A DNA stretch of 64,000 bases, from NCBI GenBank assembly GCA_963817785.1, contig CAWFPL010000002.1, forward strand, positions 1,116,001-1,180,000, read 5' to 3'. This document shows positions 56,111 through 64,000 of the stretch, piece after piece (the stretch's first letter is position 1; every line of letters starts with the position of its first letter). A program made the translations under genes and the position numbers. The notes under the pieces were generated by a model, which saw only the letters and a list, made by a program, of their open reading frames with translations, was not told the DNA's origin and made no database searches. Source of the stretch: JAKALD01 sp963817785 (GTDB lineage Bacteria; Pseudomonadota; Gammaproteobacteria; Burkholderiales; SG8-39).

Positions 56111-57671
56111 GCTGCGCCGCATCAGCCGGCGCGCTCCGGTGCCCGCATCTGAGGACGCGGCGCGCGCCGTGCCGGTCGCTGCCGGTCGTGACGACTATGA
56201 GCTTGGCGTGGTCGCGTTGCGCCGGGGCGAGATTGACACGGCACTCGCCGCGCTCGAGCGCGCCCTGGACGCAGGTCATGATGCTGCGGCAGTCTGTCTG
56301 CAGCTTGGCCTCGCCGAGCTTGCGCGCGGCGGGACGCCGGCGGCGCTCGACCACCTCGAGCTTGCGCTGCATCATCACCCCGGCTGGCCGGAGGCGCTGC
56401 GAGCGCTGGGCGCGGCGCGCCTGCACGCGGCGCAGTACGGGCCGGCAGCTGCCGCGCTCGAGCAGGCGCTGGCGCACGGCGGCGCGCATGCGCAGACGCT
56501 GAGCGATTTGAGTCTCGCGCGCCGCGAGCTGGGGCACTTCGCCGAAGCCGAGCAGGCGTGCCGCGGGGCGCTCGAGCTCGATCCGGCGTTCCAGGCAGCG
56601 CGCTTCAATCTGGCCCTGGTGCTCAAGGACCAAGGCCGCTTGGAGGAGGCGGCCGCGCTGCTCGAAGCGATGCTGCAGGCCACGCCGGACGATGCAGAGG
56701 TGCGCTGGAGCCTGGCGGTGGTGCGTCTGCTTGCAGGGGATTTTCAGTCCGGATGGCGCGACTACGCGGCGCGCTGGTCGTGCGCTCAGGCAGTGGCGCG
56801 CCCCCAGCGCCTGCCGTTGTGGGACGGTTCCAGCCTGGCGGGCAAGCGCATCCTCGTCTGGGGCGAGCAGGGTCTGGGCGACGAGATCATGTTCGCGAGT
56901 TGCGTGCCGGAGGTGGCGCGCGCGGCGGCCGGAAGCGTGCTCGAGTGCTCGCCGAAGCTGCAGCGGCTGTTTGCACGCTCGTTCCCCGGGACGCAGGTCC
57001 TCGCCGCCGGGCCCGACGGCGAAGGTGCAGCCCCTGGCTCGGCGGCCGACGTCGAGGCGGCGATCGGCTCGCTCCCGCAGCTGCTCGACCGCACCTGGGG
57101 CCGATTCCCGCCGCACGGCGGTTATCTGCGCGCGTCGCCCGAATCCGTGTCGCGCTGGCGCGCCAGACTCGACCGGCTCGGGGCGGGGCTCAAGGTGGGC
57201 ATTTCGTGGCGCGGCGGCGACCGGCGCACGCGGCAGCGCTTGCGTTCGGTGCCGCTCGCCGAATGGGCGCCGGTGTTCTCGACCGCCGGCTGCCATTTCG
57301 TCAGCCTGCAATACGGCGAAGCGCGCGAAGACCTCGCGCGGCCGGGGCTTCCTGCATCGGCTCTGGTTCACGAGTGGCCAGAGGCGATCGAAGACTACGA
57401 CGAGACGGCCGCCTTGGTCTGCGCCCTTGATCTGGTGATCTCGGTATGCACGGCGGTCGTGCATCTGGGCGGCGCTCTCGGGCGGCCGGTGTGGGTGCTC
57501 GTGCCGAGCGCGCCGGAGTGGCGCTACCTGCAGCGCGGCGACGCGATGCCGTGGTATCCGAGCGTCCGGCTGTACCGGCAAGCCGTCGCGCTCGACTGGT
57601 CCGAGGTGTTGGGCGCGGTCGCCGCGGACCTCGTGCACGTGGTGCACGAAGGTCGCGTCGGAGGCGGCTGA
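56091..57671 (+). CDS. TPR protein with glycosyltransferase family 9-like C-terminal domain (copy 2)
   Basis: This 526-residue paralog of the preceding gene has the same layout: about five TPR units (35-230), then ILVWGEQGLGDEIMFASCVP, LKVGISWRGGDRRT, HEWPEAIEDYDETAALVCALDLVISVCTAVVHLGGALG and WVLVPSAPEWRYL. It begins with a basic MRGLLTRLRRISRRAP tail that overlaps copy 1. The next paralog starts within its stop codon. The three copies make a tandem family. Confidence 0.82.
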   Translation: MRGLLTRLRRISRRAPVPASEDAARAVPVAAGRDDYELGVVALRRGEIDTALAALERALDAGHDAAAVCLQLGLAELARGGTPAALDHLELALHHHPGWPEALRALGAARLHAAQYGPAAAALEQALAHGGAHAQTLSDLSLARRELGHFAEAEQACRGALELDPAFQAARFNLALVLKDQGRLEEAAALLEAMLQATPDDAEVRWSLAVVRLLAGDFQSGWRDYAARWSCAQAVARPQRLPLWDGSSLAGKRILVWGEQGLGDEIMFASCVPEVARAAAGSVLECSPKLQRLFARSFPGTQVLAAGPDGEGAAPGSAADVEAAIGSLPQLLDRTWGRFPPHGGYLRASPESVSRWRARLDRLGAGLKVGISWRGGDRRTRQRLRSVPLAEWAPVFSTAGCHFVSLQYGEAREDLARPGLPASALVHEWPEAIEDYDETAALVCALDLVISVCTAVVHLGGALGRPVWVLVPSAPEWRYLQRGDAMPWYPSVRLYRQAVALDWSEVLGAVAADLVHVVHEGRVGGG

Positions 57672-59410
57672 TGTCCATGCTTGGCTGGCTGCGCAGACTC
57701 GTCGGAGTGGCGTCACGCAACCCCGGGGTCGAGGTCGGCGGCGTGGCCGAGCCCGGCATGGTCTCGACCACCCCGGAGGACTCGATTGCCTTGGGCAAGC
57801 AGGCGATGAGGGAGGGTCGTTTTGCCGAGGGGATCGCGAAGTTAGAGGTTGCGCTGGAACAGCATCCCGACGGCGCGATCCATCGACTGCTGGCGCGAGC
57901 GCGCGAGGCCGCCGGCGACCAGGAAGGTGCGTTCGACGAGCTGCAGCTCGCATTGCACCTGCAGCCCGACGACGCCGAGACGCGGGTCGACCTTGCCGAG
58001 CGGCTGCTGCTCGCCGGCAGGCGCGAGGAGGCGCTAGAACTCTGCGACCGTGGCATCGGCGGCGCCCGGAACGCGCAGCTGCACCTGCGTCTGGCACGCT
58101 GCCTGAAGATGCTCGATCGCCTGCCGCAGGCGATCGAGCAATACGAGCTGGCGTTGCAATCCAGCCCGCGTGATGCCGGGATCCTGAGCTCGCTCGGGCT
58201 GGCCCAGGCGGCGAGCGGGGCCTTCGCCGTCGCGGAGGCGAGCTATGCACGGGCGCTTGAAAGCGATCCGGACTGCGTCGAGGCCCTGCATAATCTTGCG
58301 CTGCTGCGCCGCGAGCAGGGTGCCGTCGGTGCCGCGCGCGACCTCTTCGTGCGCGCCCTGGAGCTGCGTCCGGAATCGATCGACACCGAGAGCGCGTTGG
58401 CGCATGCGTTGCGCGACCTCGGGCACACGGAGGAGGCGCTCGCCATTTACCGCAGGGTATTGGCGCGCCAGCCGCAGCCCGTCGACGCACTCCTCAACTT
58501 CAGCTATGCGCTGCTCATGAGCGGGCAGCTGGCGGAAGGTTGGGATGCGTACGAGCGCCGCCTCACGTTTCCCGAGCCGCCGGTCAGCGTGCCGCCGCCG
58601 GCCCAGCGGTGGGAGGGCGAAGCGGCGGTTGCCGTGCACGTCGTCGGCGAGCAGGGGCTCGGCGACCAGATCATGTTCGCATCCTGCCTGCCGGACCTGC
58701 TGAGGCGCGCCTCGCAGGTGTCCATGACTTGCGCCCCCAAGCTGGAGCGGCTGTTTCGCCGTTCGTTTCGCGCCGTCGAAGTACGCTCGAGGGACTCCGG
58801 CACGCCGCAAGGGGCACTCTGGGCGGCGCTGGGCAGTATGCCGAGCTACTTCCGCAGACGCGCAGGCGATTTTCCGGCAACCAGCCGCTACCTGCAGGCC
58901 GATCAGGATGCGGTGGCGCGCTGGCGCGAGCGCCTGGACGGGCTCGGCCCTGGGCCACGCATCGGCCTGAGCTGGCGCGGCGGCACGCTGCGCACGCGAG
59001 GCCACCTGCGCTCGATTCCTGTCGCGGCTTTTGCTCCGCTGGCGGGCGTATCGCCGGCAACCTGGATCAGTCTTCAATATGGACAGGTGGACGAAGATGC
59101 CGCAAGGCTCGGAGAGATGCTCGGCTTGCGCCACTGGCCGGAAGTCGGAGGCGACCTTGATGAGTGCGCGGCGCTGATCGAGGCGCTCGACCTGGTCGTA
59201 ACCATCGACACCACCGCGGCGCACCTCGCGGGGGCGCTCGGCCAGCGTGTCTGGATTCTTCTCTCGCAGGCGCCGGAGTGGCGCTACGGACTGGACGGAG
59301 CGGCGCTGCCCTGGTATCGCTCGGCCCGGCTTTTCAGGCAGCCCGCAGCGGGAGATTGGCGTACGGTGATCGACGCGGTGAAGCGAGCCTTGGTCGCCGA
59401 GCGCGCTTGA
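57671..59410 (+). CDS. TPR protein with glycosyltransferase family 9-like C-terminal domain (copy 3)
   Basis: The 579-residue third paralog has about nine TPR units (35-300), then VHVVGEQGLGDQIMFASCLP, RIGLSWRGGTLRTRGH, LVVTIDTTAAHLAGALGQRVWILL and APEWRYGLDGAALPWY. It is the closest to canonical GT9, with DTTAAHLAGALG at the sugar-nucleotide site. ATG 57671 overlaps the copy 2 stop. A terminator at 59441 follows. Confidence 0.83.
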   Translation: MSMLGWLRRLVGVASRNPGVEVGGVAEPGMVSTTPEDSIALGKQAMREGRFAEGIAKLEVALEQHPDGAIHRLLARAREAAGDQEGAFDELQLALHLQPDDAETRVDLAERLLLAGRREEALELCDRGIGGARNAQLHLRLARCLKMLDRLPQAIEQYELALQSSPRDAGILSSLGLAQAASGAFAVAEASYARALESDPDCVEALHNLALLRREQGAVGAARDLFVRALELRPESIDTESALAHALRDLGHTEEALAIYRRVLARQPQPVDALLNFSYALLMSGQLAEGWDAYERRLTFPEPPVSVPPPAQRWEGEAAVAVHVVGEQGLGDQIMFASCLPDLLRRASQVSMTCAPKLERLFRRSFRAVEVRSRDSGTPQGALWAALGSMPSYFRRRAGDFPATSRYLQADQDAVARWRERLDGLGPGPRIGLSWRGGTLRTRGHLRSIPVAAFAPLAGVSPATWISLQYGQVDEDAARLGEMLGLRHWPEVGGDLDECAALIEALDLVVTIDTTAAHLAGALGQRVWILLSQAPEWRYGLDGAALPWYRSARLFRQPAAGDWRTVIDAVKRALVAERA

Positions 59411-59440
59411 CGTGCCGGCGAGCTGAGTACCGCAAAAAAA

Positions 59441-59469
59441 GAAAAAGCCCCTCGGCGAGGGGCTTTTTC
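59441..59469. terminator. Bidirectional rho-independent terminator between TPR-GT operon and pilA
   Basis: GAAAAAGCCCCTC pairs with GAGGGGCTTTTTC around a GGC loop region. A-runs and T-runs on each side mean it can end transcription of both the upstream TPR genes and the convergent pilin gene. Confidence 0.92.
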
Positions 59470-59488
59470 GGTCGGACTGCTGCGCGAC

Positions 59489-59890
59489 TTAGCGGCAGGA
59501 GGCCGGCAGGTACTTGATCGGCGCGCCGGTGCACTGCCAGGTGATGGTACCGTTGGTGAACGTCGGGTTGAGCGTCACCGTGACCGCCGTACCGAGGGTG
59601 TTCTTGTCCCCTGCGATCACGATCGTGCCGGTGTCGGTTACGGTTCCGCCGGTGACCTTGCCGACAATGTTCACCGTCAGGCCCTGGCCGGCGAGCACGA
59701 TCGTGCCGTCGGTCTGGGCTTTTTCCGTCACCGAGGTGCGGAAACCGCTCGCGGCGAGAAGCAGCTCAGTGACCTTTGCACGGATGGTGTAGTCCTGATA
59801 GGCAGGCAGAGCAATCGCCGCCAAGATACCGATGATCGCCACCACGATCATCAGTTCGATCAGGGTGAAGCCTTTCTGCACTGACCTCAT
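59489..59890 (-). CDS. pilA: Type IV pilin (PilA-like)
   Basis: The 133-residue prepilin has a short leader cut after Gly in QKG-FTLIELMIVVAIIG; Glu at mature position 5 is present. The hydrophobic helix and LPAYQDYTIRAKVTELLLAA segment are typical. The globular part is Thr/Gly-rich with two cysteines (WQCTG and PASC) that form the C-terminal disulfide loop. The gene is preceded by an AGGAGAAAG ribosome-binding site and a sigma-54-like promoter at 59945. It is the major or minor subunit of a pilus assembled by a PilB-type ATPase such as the one at 49649. Confidence 0.93.
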   Translation of the reverse strand: MRSVQKGFTLIELMIVVAIIGILAAIALPAYQDYTIRAKVTELLLAASGFRTSVTEKAQTDGTIVLAGQGLTVNIVGKVTGGTVTDTGTIVIAGDKNTLGTAVTVTLNPTFTNGTITWQCTGAPIKYLPASCR

Positions 59891-59944
59891 GTCTTTCTCC
59901 TGTTAAATCGTAAAAAGGCCCGGAAGAATCCGGACTGTTCTATT

Positions 59945-59965
59945 GACGCAAGGCCTATGCCTATT
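59945..59965 (-). promoter_or_regulatory. Sigma-54-type promoter for pilA
   Basis: On the minus strand, AGGCATAGGCCTTGCG gives GG-N10-GC spacing, with GGCA and TTGC as the -24 and -12 elements. The predicted start site is about 45 bp before the pilin ATG. Pilin genes are often RpoN-dependent. Confidence 0.55.
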
Positions 59966-60054
59966 GATGCAGGTATTTTTTCATGCCCGCGCATTTTTTT
60001 AAGCAATTGAAGTCACAAGCAAATTCATTTTCTGCGGATCGCGTGCGCGGGCGT

Positions 60055-60070
60055 CGTGAAATATGTCACA
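60055..60070. promoter_or_regulatory. CRP/Vfr-like site between pilA and glycosyltransferase gene
   Basis: CGTGAAATATGTCACA matches the CRP consensus TGTGA-N6-TCACA in nine of ten conserved positions. It is about 170 bp from the pilA start and 190 bp from the glycosyltransferase start. A cAMP-controlled pathway would fit the cyclase in the window. Confidence 0.5.
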
Positions 60071-60252
60071 GCCTAATGCGTCACCTGCCTGACCAAATTA
60101 GGCAGCTTCGACGGAATTTGTCGGCGACATTGGCTGGCATGGGCATGTGCGCCTGAGACGGGGCGCGTCGCCACCGCGGCGGTCGCAGGGATCGCGCGAC
60201 GTTTCGTTATAAACTCCCCCGCAGTCTGCGGCACCAAATCGAGGGAGGGGGC

Positions 60253-62184
60253 ATGTTGGGGCGCATGATGGGGCGTCTGATGGCGCAAGTCGTCGGCAAG
60301 GGCGCGGCGTCGGCGCCGCCGGGGTTCGCCCTTTACGTTCCCGTAGACGTACTCGAGCGCCTCGACGCGAGCACACGGGAAACTGTGCAGCGCGCGGTGC
60401 TGGCGCACAACCTCGGCAGGTTCCGCGAAAGCGCGTTGCTCTTGCGCTCCACGCTGAAGCGCTCGCAGAGCAATCCCGATCTGCTCGCACTGCTCGGCAT
60501 GTCCGAGCTCGAAGCTGGCCATGAGCAGGAGGCGAGGCGCAGTCTGCAGCACGCTTTCCGGCTGGAGCCGAAGATCTCGTATCGCTATCACGAAACCGGT
60601 GGAGACCTGTTCCAACGCAAGCAGCGAGAACAGGCGCAGTCCTGCTTTCTGATCGCGAGTCAGCTGAACCCGGCGGAAGCGGCCCATTTTATCGCGCTAG
60701 GCGACGTGTTGATGTCCATCGGACGAGACGCCGAGGCGCGTGCCTGGTATGAGCAGGGCGTGAGGGGCGAGGCTCGGCCGGGGTACGTCATGAAGAGCGT
60801 CATTGCGGGACTTCAGGCCGTATATGACTCGGCCGAAAAAATGGTCGAGGCGCGCAAGCGCTATGAGCGCGAGCTGACGCAACTGGAGCAGCTCGACGTG
60901 CGTCTGGAGCATCCCCACCTCGAGGTGTCGTACCTGCCGTTCTACCTGGCGTTCATCGGCATGAACGACCGCGAGCTTCACCAGAGACTCGCGCGGATCT
61001 ACCTGAAGGCGTGTCCCGCGCTTGCCTTCGTCGCGCCGCACTGCAGGCCGGGCCACGCACGCAGACCGGGGCCCTTGCGAGTCGGGTTCGCATCGGCGTT
61101 TTTCCGCAGTCATTCCGTGGGCCACTGCTACAACAACTTGATCCATCGGCTGCTCCTGCGCCAGGATCTGGACGTCCATGTCATCACGCTCGGCGACGAA
61201 TTGGACGCTAATCTTTTGAAGCTGGCCGGACCGCGCTCGCGGCACATTCGAATTTCGAGGACCGACTTGGACGAGTGCCGGAACACCGTCGCCGGCCTCG
61301 AGTTGGATGCGTTGCTGTACGCCGACATCGGCATGCAGCCGACCGCCTATTTCCTCGCCTTCGCGCGCCTGGCCCCGGTCCAGATGTGCATGGCGGGGCA
61401 CCCGGTCACCACCGGCATACCGAATGTCGATTACTACCTGTCGAGCGAGCTCATAGAGCGCCCCGACGCGGACGCGCACTACAGCGAGCGCCTGATCCGG
61501 CTGCGCTCCTTGCCGGTGGTGTTCCCGCGCCCCGCCGCGCCGGAACGGCTGCTGGACAAGGCCAGCCTCGGGGTAGCGGAAGACCGGCACCTGTACGTCT
61601 GTCCCATGAAGCTGCAGAAAGTCCACCCGGACTTCGACCGCGCGATCGCCGAAATCCTGCGCCGGGACCCGGACGCGGAAGTCGTGATGTTCCAGGATCA
61701 CGATTCGCCGGCTTGGGATCTGCAGGTGAAGAAGCGGTTCGCGAAGACCTTCGCGGACGTATTCGACCGCGTCAACTTCCTGCCGTGGGCCAATCCTCAG
61801 GAGTTCTTCAGCATCCTGGCGCATGCGGACGCGGCGCTGGACACCTTTCATTTCGGCGCCGGCACGACTGCCCTGTGGGTGCTGGCTGCGGGCTGCCCCT
61901 TCGTGACGCTGCCCGGCCGCATGATGGCGAGCCGCGGGTTGCTCGCCTGCTATCGCAAGATGGGGGTGATGGATTGCGTCGCGTCGGACTTCGATGACTA
62001 CGTGGACAAGGTACTGCGCTTCGGGCGCGACCGCTCCCTTCGCGACAGCGTGCGTGCGCGGATCCTTGAACACAACGCCGCGATATACATGAACTATGAA
62101 GTGGCGGATGAGCTCGCTGAGCTGCTTCCACGCCTGTCAGCCGAGCGCGCGGCTGCGCCCGGAATGGCGGAAGCCGTGCGATGA
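60253..62184 (+). CDS. TPR protein with GT41/OGT-like glycosyltransferase domain
   Basis: The 643-residue protein has TPR repeats at about 40-200 and a C-terminal domain of the O-GlcNAc transferase type (about 270-620): LRVGFASAFFRSHSVGHC, LLYADIGMQPTAYFLAFARLAPVQMCMAGHPVTTGIPNVDYYLSS, YVCPMKLQKVHPDFDRAI and ALDTFHFGAGTTALWVLAAGCPFVTL. Such enzymes add sugars to protein Ser or Thr. The ATG at 60253 follows GGGAGGGGGC. It overlaps the next gene by four bases. It is divergent from pilA, so pilin is a possible acceptor. Confidence 0.88.
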   Translation: MLGRMMGRLMAQVVGKGAASAPPGFALYVPVDVLERLDASTRETVQRAVLAHNLGRFRESALLLRSTLKRSQSNPDLLALLGMSELEAGHEQEARRSLQHAFRLEPKISYRYHETGGDLFQRKQREQAQSCFLIASQLNPAEAAHFIALGDVLMSIGRDAEARAWYEQGVRGEARPGYVMKSVIAGLQAVYDSAEKMVEARKRYERELTQLEQLDVRLEHPHLEVSYLPFYLAFIGMNDRELHQRLARIYLKACPALAFVAPHCRPGHARRPGPLRVGFASAFFRSHSVGHCYNNLIHRLLLRQDLDVHVITLGDELDANLLKLAGPRSRHIRISRTDLDECRNTVAGLELDALLYADIGMQPTAYFLAFARLAPVQMCMAGHPVTTGIPNVDYYLSSELIERPDADAHYSERLIRLRSLPVVFPRPAAPERLLDKASLGVAEDRHLYVCPMKLQKVHPDFDRAIAEILRRDPDAEVVMFQDHDSPAWDLQVKKRFAKTFADVFDRVNFLPWANPQEFFSILAHADAALDTFHFGAGTTALWVLAAGCPFVTLPGRMMASRGLLACYRKMGVMDCVASDFDDYVDKVLRFGRDRSLRDSVRARILEHNAAIYMNYEVADELAELLPRLSAERAAAPGMAEAVR

Positions 62185-63281
62185 CGCGCCGCGTCCCGCT
62201 GCTGGTGCCTGACATGCCCAGCGCGGACGAGCTTCTTCCACGGCTGCAGGAAATCGATCGCGCGGGCTGGTACGCGAATTTCGGACCGCTCGTACGCAGG
62301 CTGGAGTCCCAATTGGCCGCTGCGACCGGCGCCGACGTGGATGCGGTGACCACGGTGGCCAACTGCACGCTGGGCCTCGAGCTCGCCCTGAGCGCGCTCG
62401 GCTTGCCGCGCGGCGCTAGCATCCTGATCCCCGCGCTGACCTTCGTGGCGACCGCCACCGCGGTGACGCGCGCGGGCTACCGCCCGGTGGTGAGCGATGT
62501 CGATCCAGAGTCGTGGCTGCTCACCCCGGCGCTCGCGCGCGAGGCGCTGCGGCGCATGCCCTTGGCGGCGGTGATGCCGGTGACCACCTTCGGCTGCCCG
62601 CAGGATCTGGCGCAGTGGGCAGCCTTCCGGCGCGAAACCGGGGTTCCCGTGGTCGTCGATGCGGCGGGCGGCTTCGGCAATCAGCGCCATGAGCCGGAAG
62701 TGGTCGTAGTCTATAGCCTGCACGCGACGAAGTCGCTCGGCGCGGGCGAAGGCGGTTTCGTGCTTGCGGACCGCGCCACGGCCGAGCGCGTGCGCAAGCT
62801 GAGCAACTTCGGCATCGATCTGCAGCACGGCTGGGTCGACGAGCCGGGTACCAACGCGAAACTGAGCGAGTATCACGCCGCCGTGGCACTCGCCGCGCTA
62901 CAGCGCTGGGAGCGGGCTCGCAGTGCGCGGCAACGGCTGGCGCGCGAGTACGCGGCTCTGATCGCGAAGCGCTGCACGGGCCTCGCCCAGCAGCAGCGGA
63001 CGGAGGAGGGCGTGTATACGATTCTCGCCGTGCTCCTGCCGACGGGAACCGACGTGCCGCGTGTGCGCCAGAGTCTGCAGGCACGAGGTGTCGAGACCAG
63101 GCGCTGGTATCACCCTCTGGTTCACCTGCACCCCGGGCTTGCGGACTGCGGATGCGCGAGCGATCTACCGGTCGCGACCATGCTATCAGGACGCATTCTC
63201 GGGTTGCCGTTCCATCTCGCCCTCGACGGCTCGGACCCCGAATACGTCGTCGACGCCTTGGCGCACGCTCTGCGCGCCTGA
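62181..63281 (+). CDS. DegT/DnrJ/EryC1-type aminotransferase
   Basis: The 366-residue PLP enzyme is of the sugar aminotransferase family: NCTLGLELALSALGLPRG at about 60, PALTFVATATAVTRAGY, VVVDAAGGFG and the PLP lysine in SLHATKSLGAGEGG (Lys184). Typical substrates are nucleotide-bound keto-sugars. The ATG overlaps the preceding stop (ATGA), so it is probably made with the glycosyltransferase and supplies an amino sugar for it. The usual start of the family (about 20 residues before the first beta strand) agrees. Confidence 0.88.
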   Translation: MTRRVPLLVPDMPSADELLPRLQEIDRAGWYANFGPLVRRLESQLAAATGADVDAVTTVANCTLGLELALSALGLPRGASILIPALTFVATATAVTRAGYRPVVSDVDPESWLLTPALAREALRRMPLAAVMPVTTFGCPQDLAQWAAFRRETGVPVVVDAAGGFGNQRHEPEVVVVYSLHATKSLGAGEGGFVLADRATAERVRKLSNFGIDLQHGWVDEPGTNAKLSEYHAAVALAALQRWERARSARQRLAREYAALIAKRCTGLAQQQRTEEGVYTILAVLLPTGTDVPRVRQSLQARGVETRRWYHPLVHLHPGLADCGCASDLPVATMLSGRILGLPFHLALDGSDPEYVVDALAHALRA

Positions 63282-63302
63282 GGCGCGGCGACGCCACGCG
63301 CG

Positions 63303-64000
63303 ATGCTGCTGCGTCTCATCCGGTCTCTCGCCCGCACACGAAGTGGCGGTGCGGAGACCGACCTTGCCGCGCAGATCCAGGCAAGGGTGCAACGCGGCGA
63401 CATCGCCGGCGCGGAGGCGACGCTGCGCGAGCGCCTGCGGCGCGACCCGCATGATCCGGAGGCGCTTCACCTGCTCGGGCTGCTGCGCTACAGCGAGCGG
63501 CGCTACGCCGAAGCGGTGCAATTGATCGAACGCGCGACCGCGCGCGCACCCGAAAACGCCGATTATCTAGGCAACCTGGGCGAGGCGTGCCGCGCGGCGC
63601 ACCGCTTCGAGGCAGCCGAGGCGGCGCTGCGGCGCGCGGTGACGCTCAGTCCAGGGAGTGCGCGCTTGTGGTTCAACCTGGCGATCGTGCTTGGCGAGCG
63701 GGGTTTTCGCCAATCCGCGATCGAAGCGGCCAGCGAGGCCGTGGCGCTGGATCCGGACGATGCGCACGCCCGGATGACCCTGGCGCAGCTGCTGCAGACG
63801 AAGGCGCGAGCGGCGGAGGCCATTCCGCACCTGCGTCGCGCCCTCGAGCTGGAGCCGGGTCTGCCGGCTGCGCGCTTTCAGTTGCACGCCGCGCAGGCGA
63901 TGGTCTGCGACTGGGAGCGGCGCGAGCCCGAGATGGTCGAGTTGCTCGAGCTGTGGGATCGCGCCCCGGGCGAGTCCGGGTTCGACAATTTCCAGCCATT
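63303..64000 (+). CDS. TPR protein with OGT-like start, partial at right edge
   Basis: The frame is open from ATG 63303 to the window edge, 232 codons. TPR units run from about 22 to 195 (ALHLLGLLRYSERRYAEAVQ, ADYLGNLGEACRAAHRFEAA, ARLWFNLAIVLGERGF). The final part, AMVCDWERREPEMVELLELW and FDNFQPF, resembles the link between TPR and catalytic domains in bacterial GT41 glycosyltransferases. It is 21 bp after the aminotransferase gene. The catalytic half lies outside the window. Confidence 0.8.
   Translation, partial: MLLRLIRSLARTRSGGAETDLAAQIQARVQRGDIAGAEATLRERLRRDPHDPEALHLLGLLRYSERRYAEAVQLIERATARAPENADYLGNLGEACRAAHRFEAAEAALRRAVTLSPGSARLWFNLAIVLGERGFRQSAIEAASEAVALDPDDAHARMTLAQLLQTKARAAEAIPHLRRALELEPGLPAARFQLHAAQAMVCDWERREPEMVELLELWDRAPGESGFDNFQP

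Larger units (their letters stand above)
59891..60252. other. 362-bp intergenic region between pilA and glycosyltransferase gene
   Basis: This AT-richer stretch has no gene that I can support. It carries the pilA sigma-54-type promoter, a CRP-like dyad at 60055-60070 and the leader of the plus-strand glycosyltransferase gene. The poly-T/A runs near 59980-60005 add to its promoter character. Confidence 0.6.

Overview
The window is a high-GC chromosomal segment that looks betaproteobacterial (Burkholderiales or Rhodocyclales-like). The reasons are the gene order glnE | yhdP-nitrilase-tldD, a Bug-type tripartite tricarboxylate transporter (TTT), a split YeeE transporter with DsrE/TusA proteins, and a CHASE2-kinase/PP2C/FHA signalling block. 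I saw no rRNA, tRNA or CRISPR array.

Region 1 (1-8.2 kb) is housekeeping: glnE (cut by the left edge), a divergent yhdP-nit-tldD operon, and a small ribbon-helix-helix gene. Region 2 (8.37-14.45 kb) is a compact sulfur-trafficking cluster: a YeeE-type transporter in two polypeptides, a TusA protein, four very small proteins, a membrane rhodanese without its catalytic Cys, two cytoplasmic DsrE-like proteins, a secreted tandem rhodanese with its Cys, a c-type cytochrome and a secreted DsrE protein. Region 3 (14.5-24.5 kb) has a two-subunit CoA-transferase, glycerol/glycerophosphodiester genes (GDPD, glpK, a second FGGY kinase, gpsA), sucCD and a class II glutamine amidotransferase. SucC carries a histone H1-like Lys/Ala/Pro tail and an apparent frameshift.

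Region 4 (24.5-41.2 kb) reads as one oxalate/formate programme: NAD-dependent formate dehydrogenase (fused beta subunit plus alpha), formate-tetrahydrofolate ligase, a TerC protein, TTT genes tctC, tctB and tctA with an IS110 element inside, a Crp/Fnr regulator, then oxalyl-CoA decarboxylase, formyl-CoA transferase and a formyltransferase-like protein. Oxalate would be activated by Frc, decarboxylated by Oxc, and the formate either oxidised or loaded onto folate. Three similar FNR-type boxes (TTGAC-N4-G/ATCAA) lie upstream of the formate dehydrogenase, tctC and oxc transcription units. The encoded Crp/Fnr protein has the ExxSR recognition motif but no cysteine. I predict it is the local regulator.

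Region 5 (41.6-54.1 kb) is signalling: CHASE2, Ser/Thr kinase, PP2C phosphatase, FHA, CHASE2-adenylate cyclase, a metallo-beta-lactamase cyclic-nucleotide phosphodiesterase, a decayed cNMP-binding/rhodanese pseudogene, a GAF-bearing PilB/GspE-type ATPase and a GAF/HD-GYP protein. Region 6 (54.4-64 kb) has three tandem TPR-glycosyltransferase genes, a type IV pilin with a sigma-54-like promoter, a TPR/GT41-like glycosyltransferase, a DegT-type aminotransferase and a truncated TPR protein. This suggests glycosylation of pilin or surface glycans.

Six genes carry frame lesions or an in-frame stop (sucC, the IS110 transposase, tctA, the CHASE2-kinase twice, the cNMP/rhodanese gene, the PilB-like ATPase). 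Several lie in short G/C runs, so some may be assembly errors.
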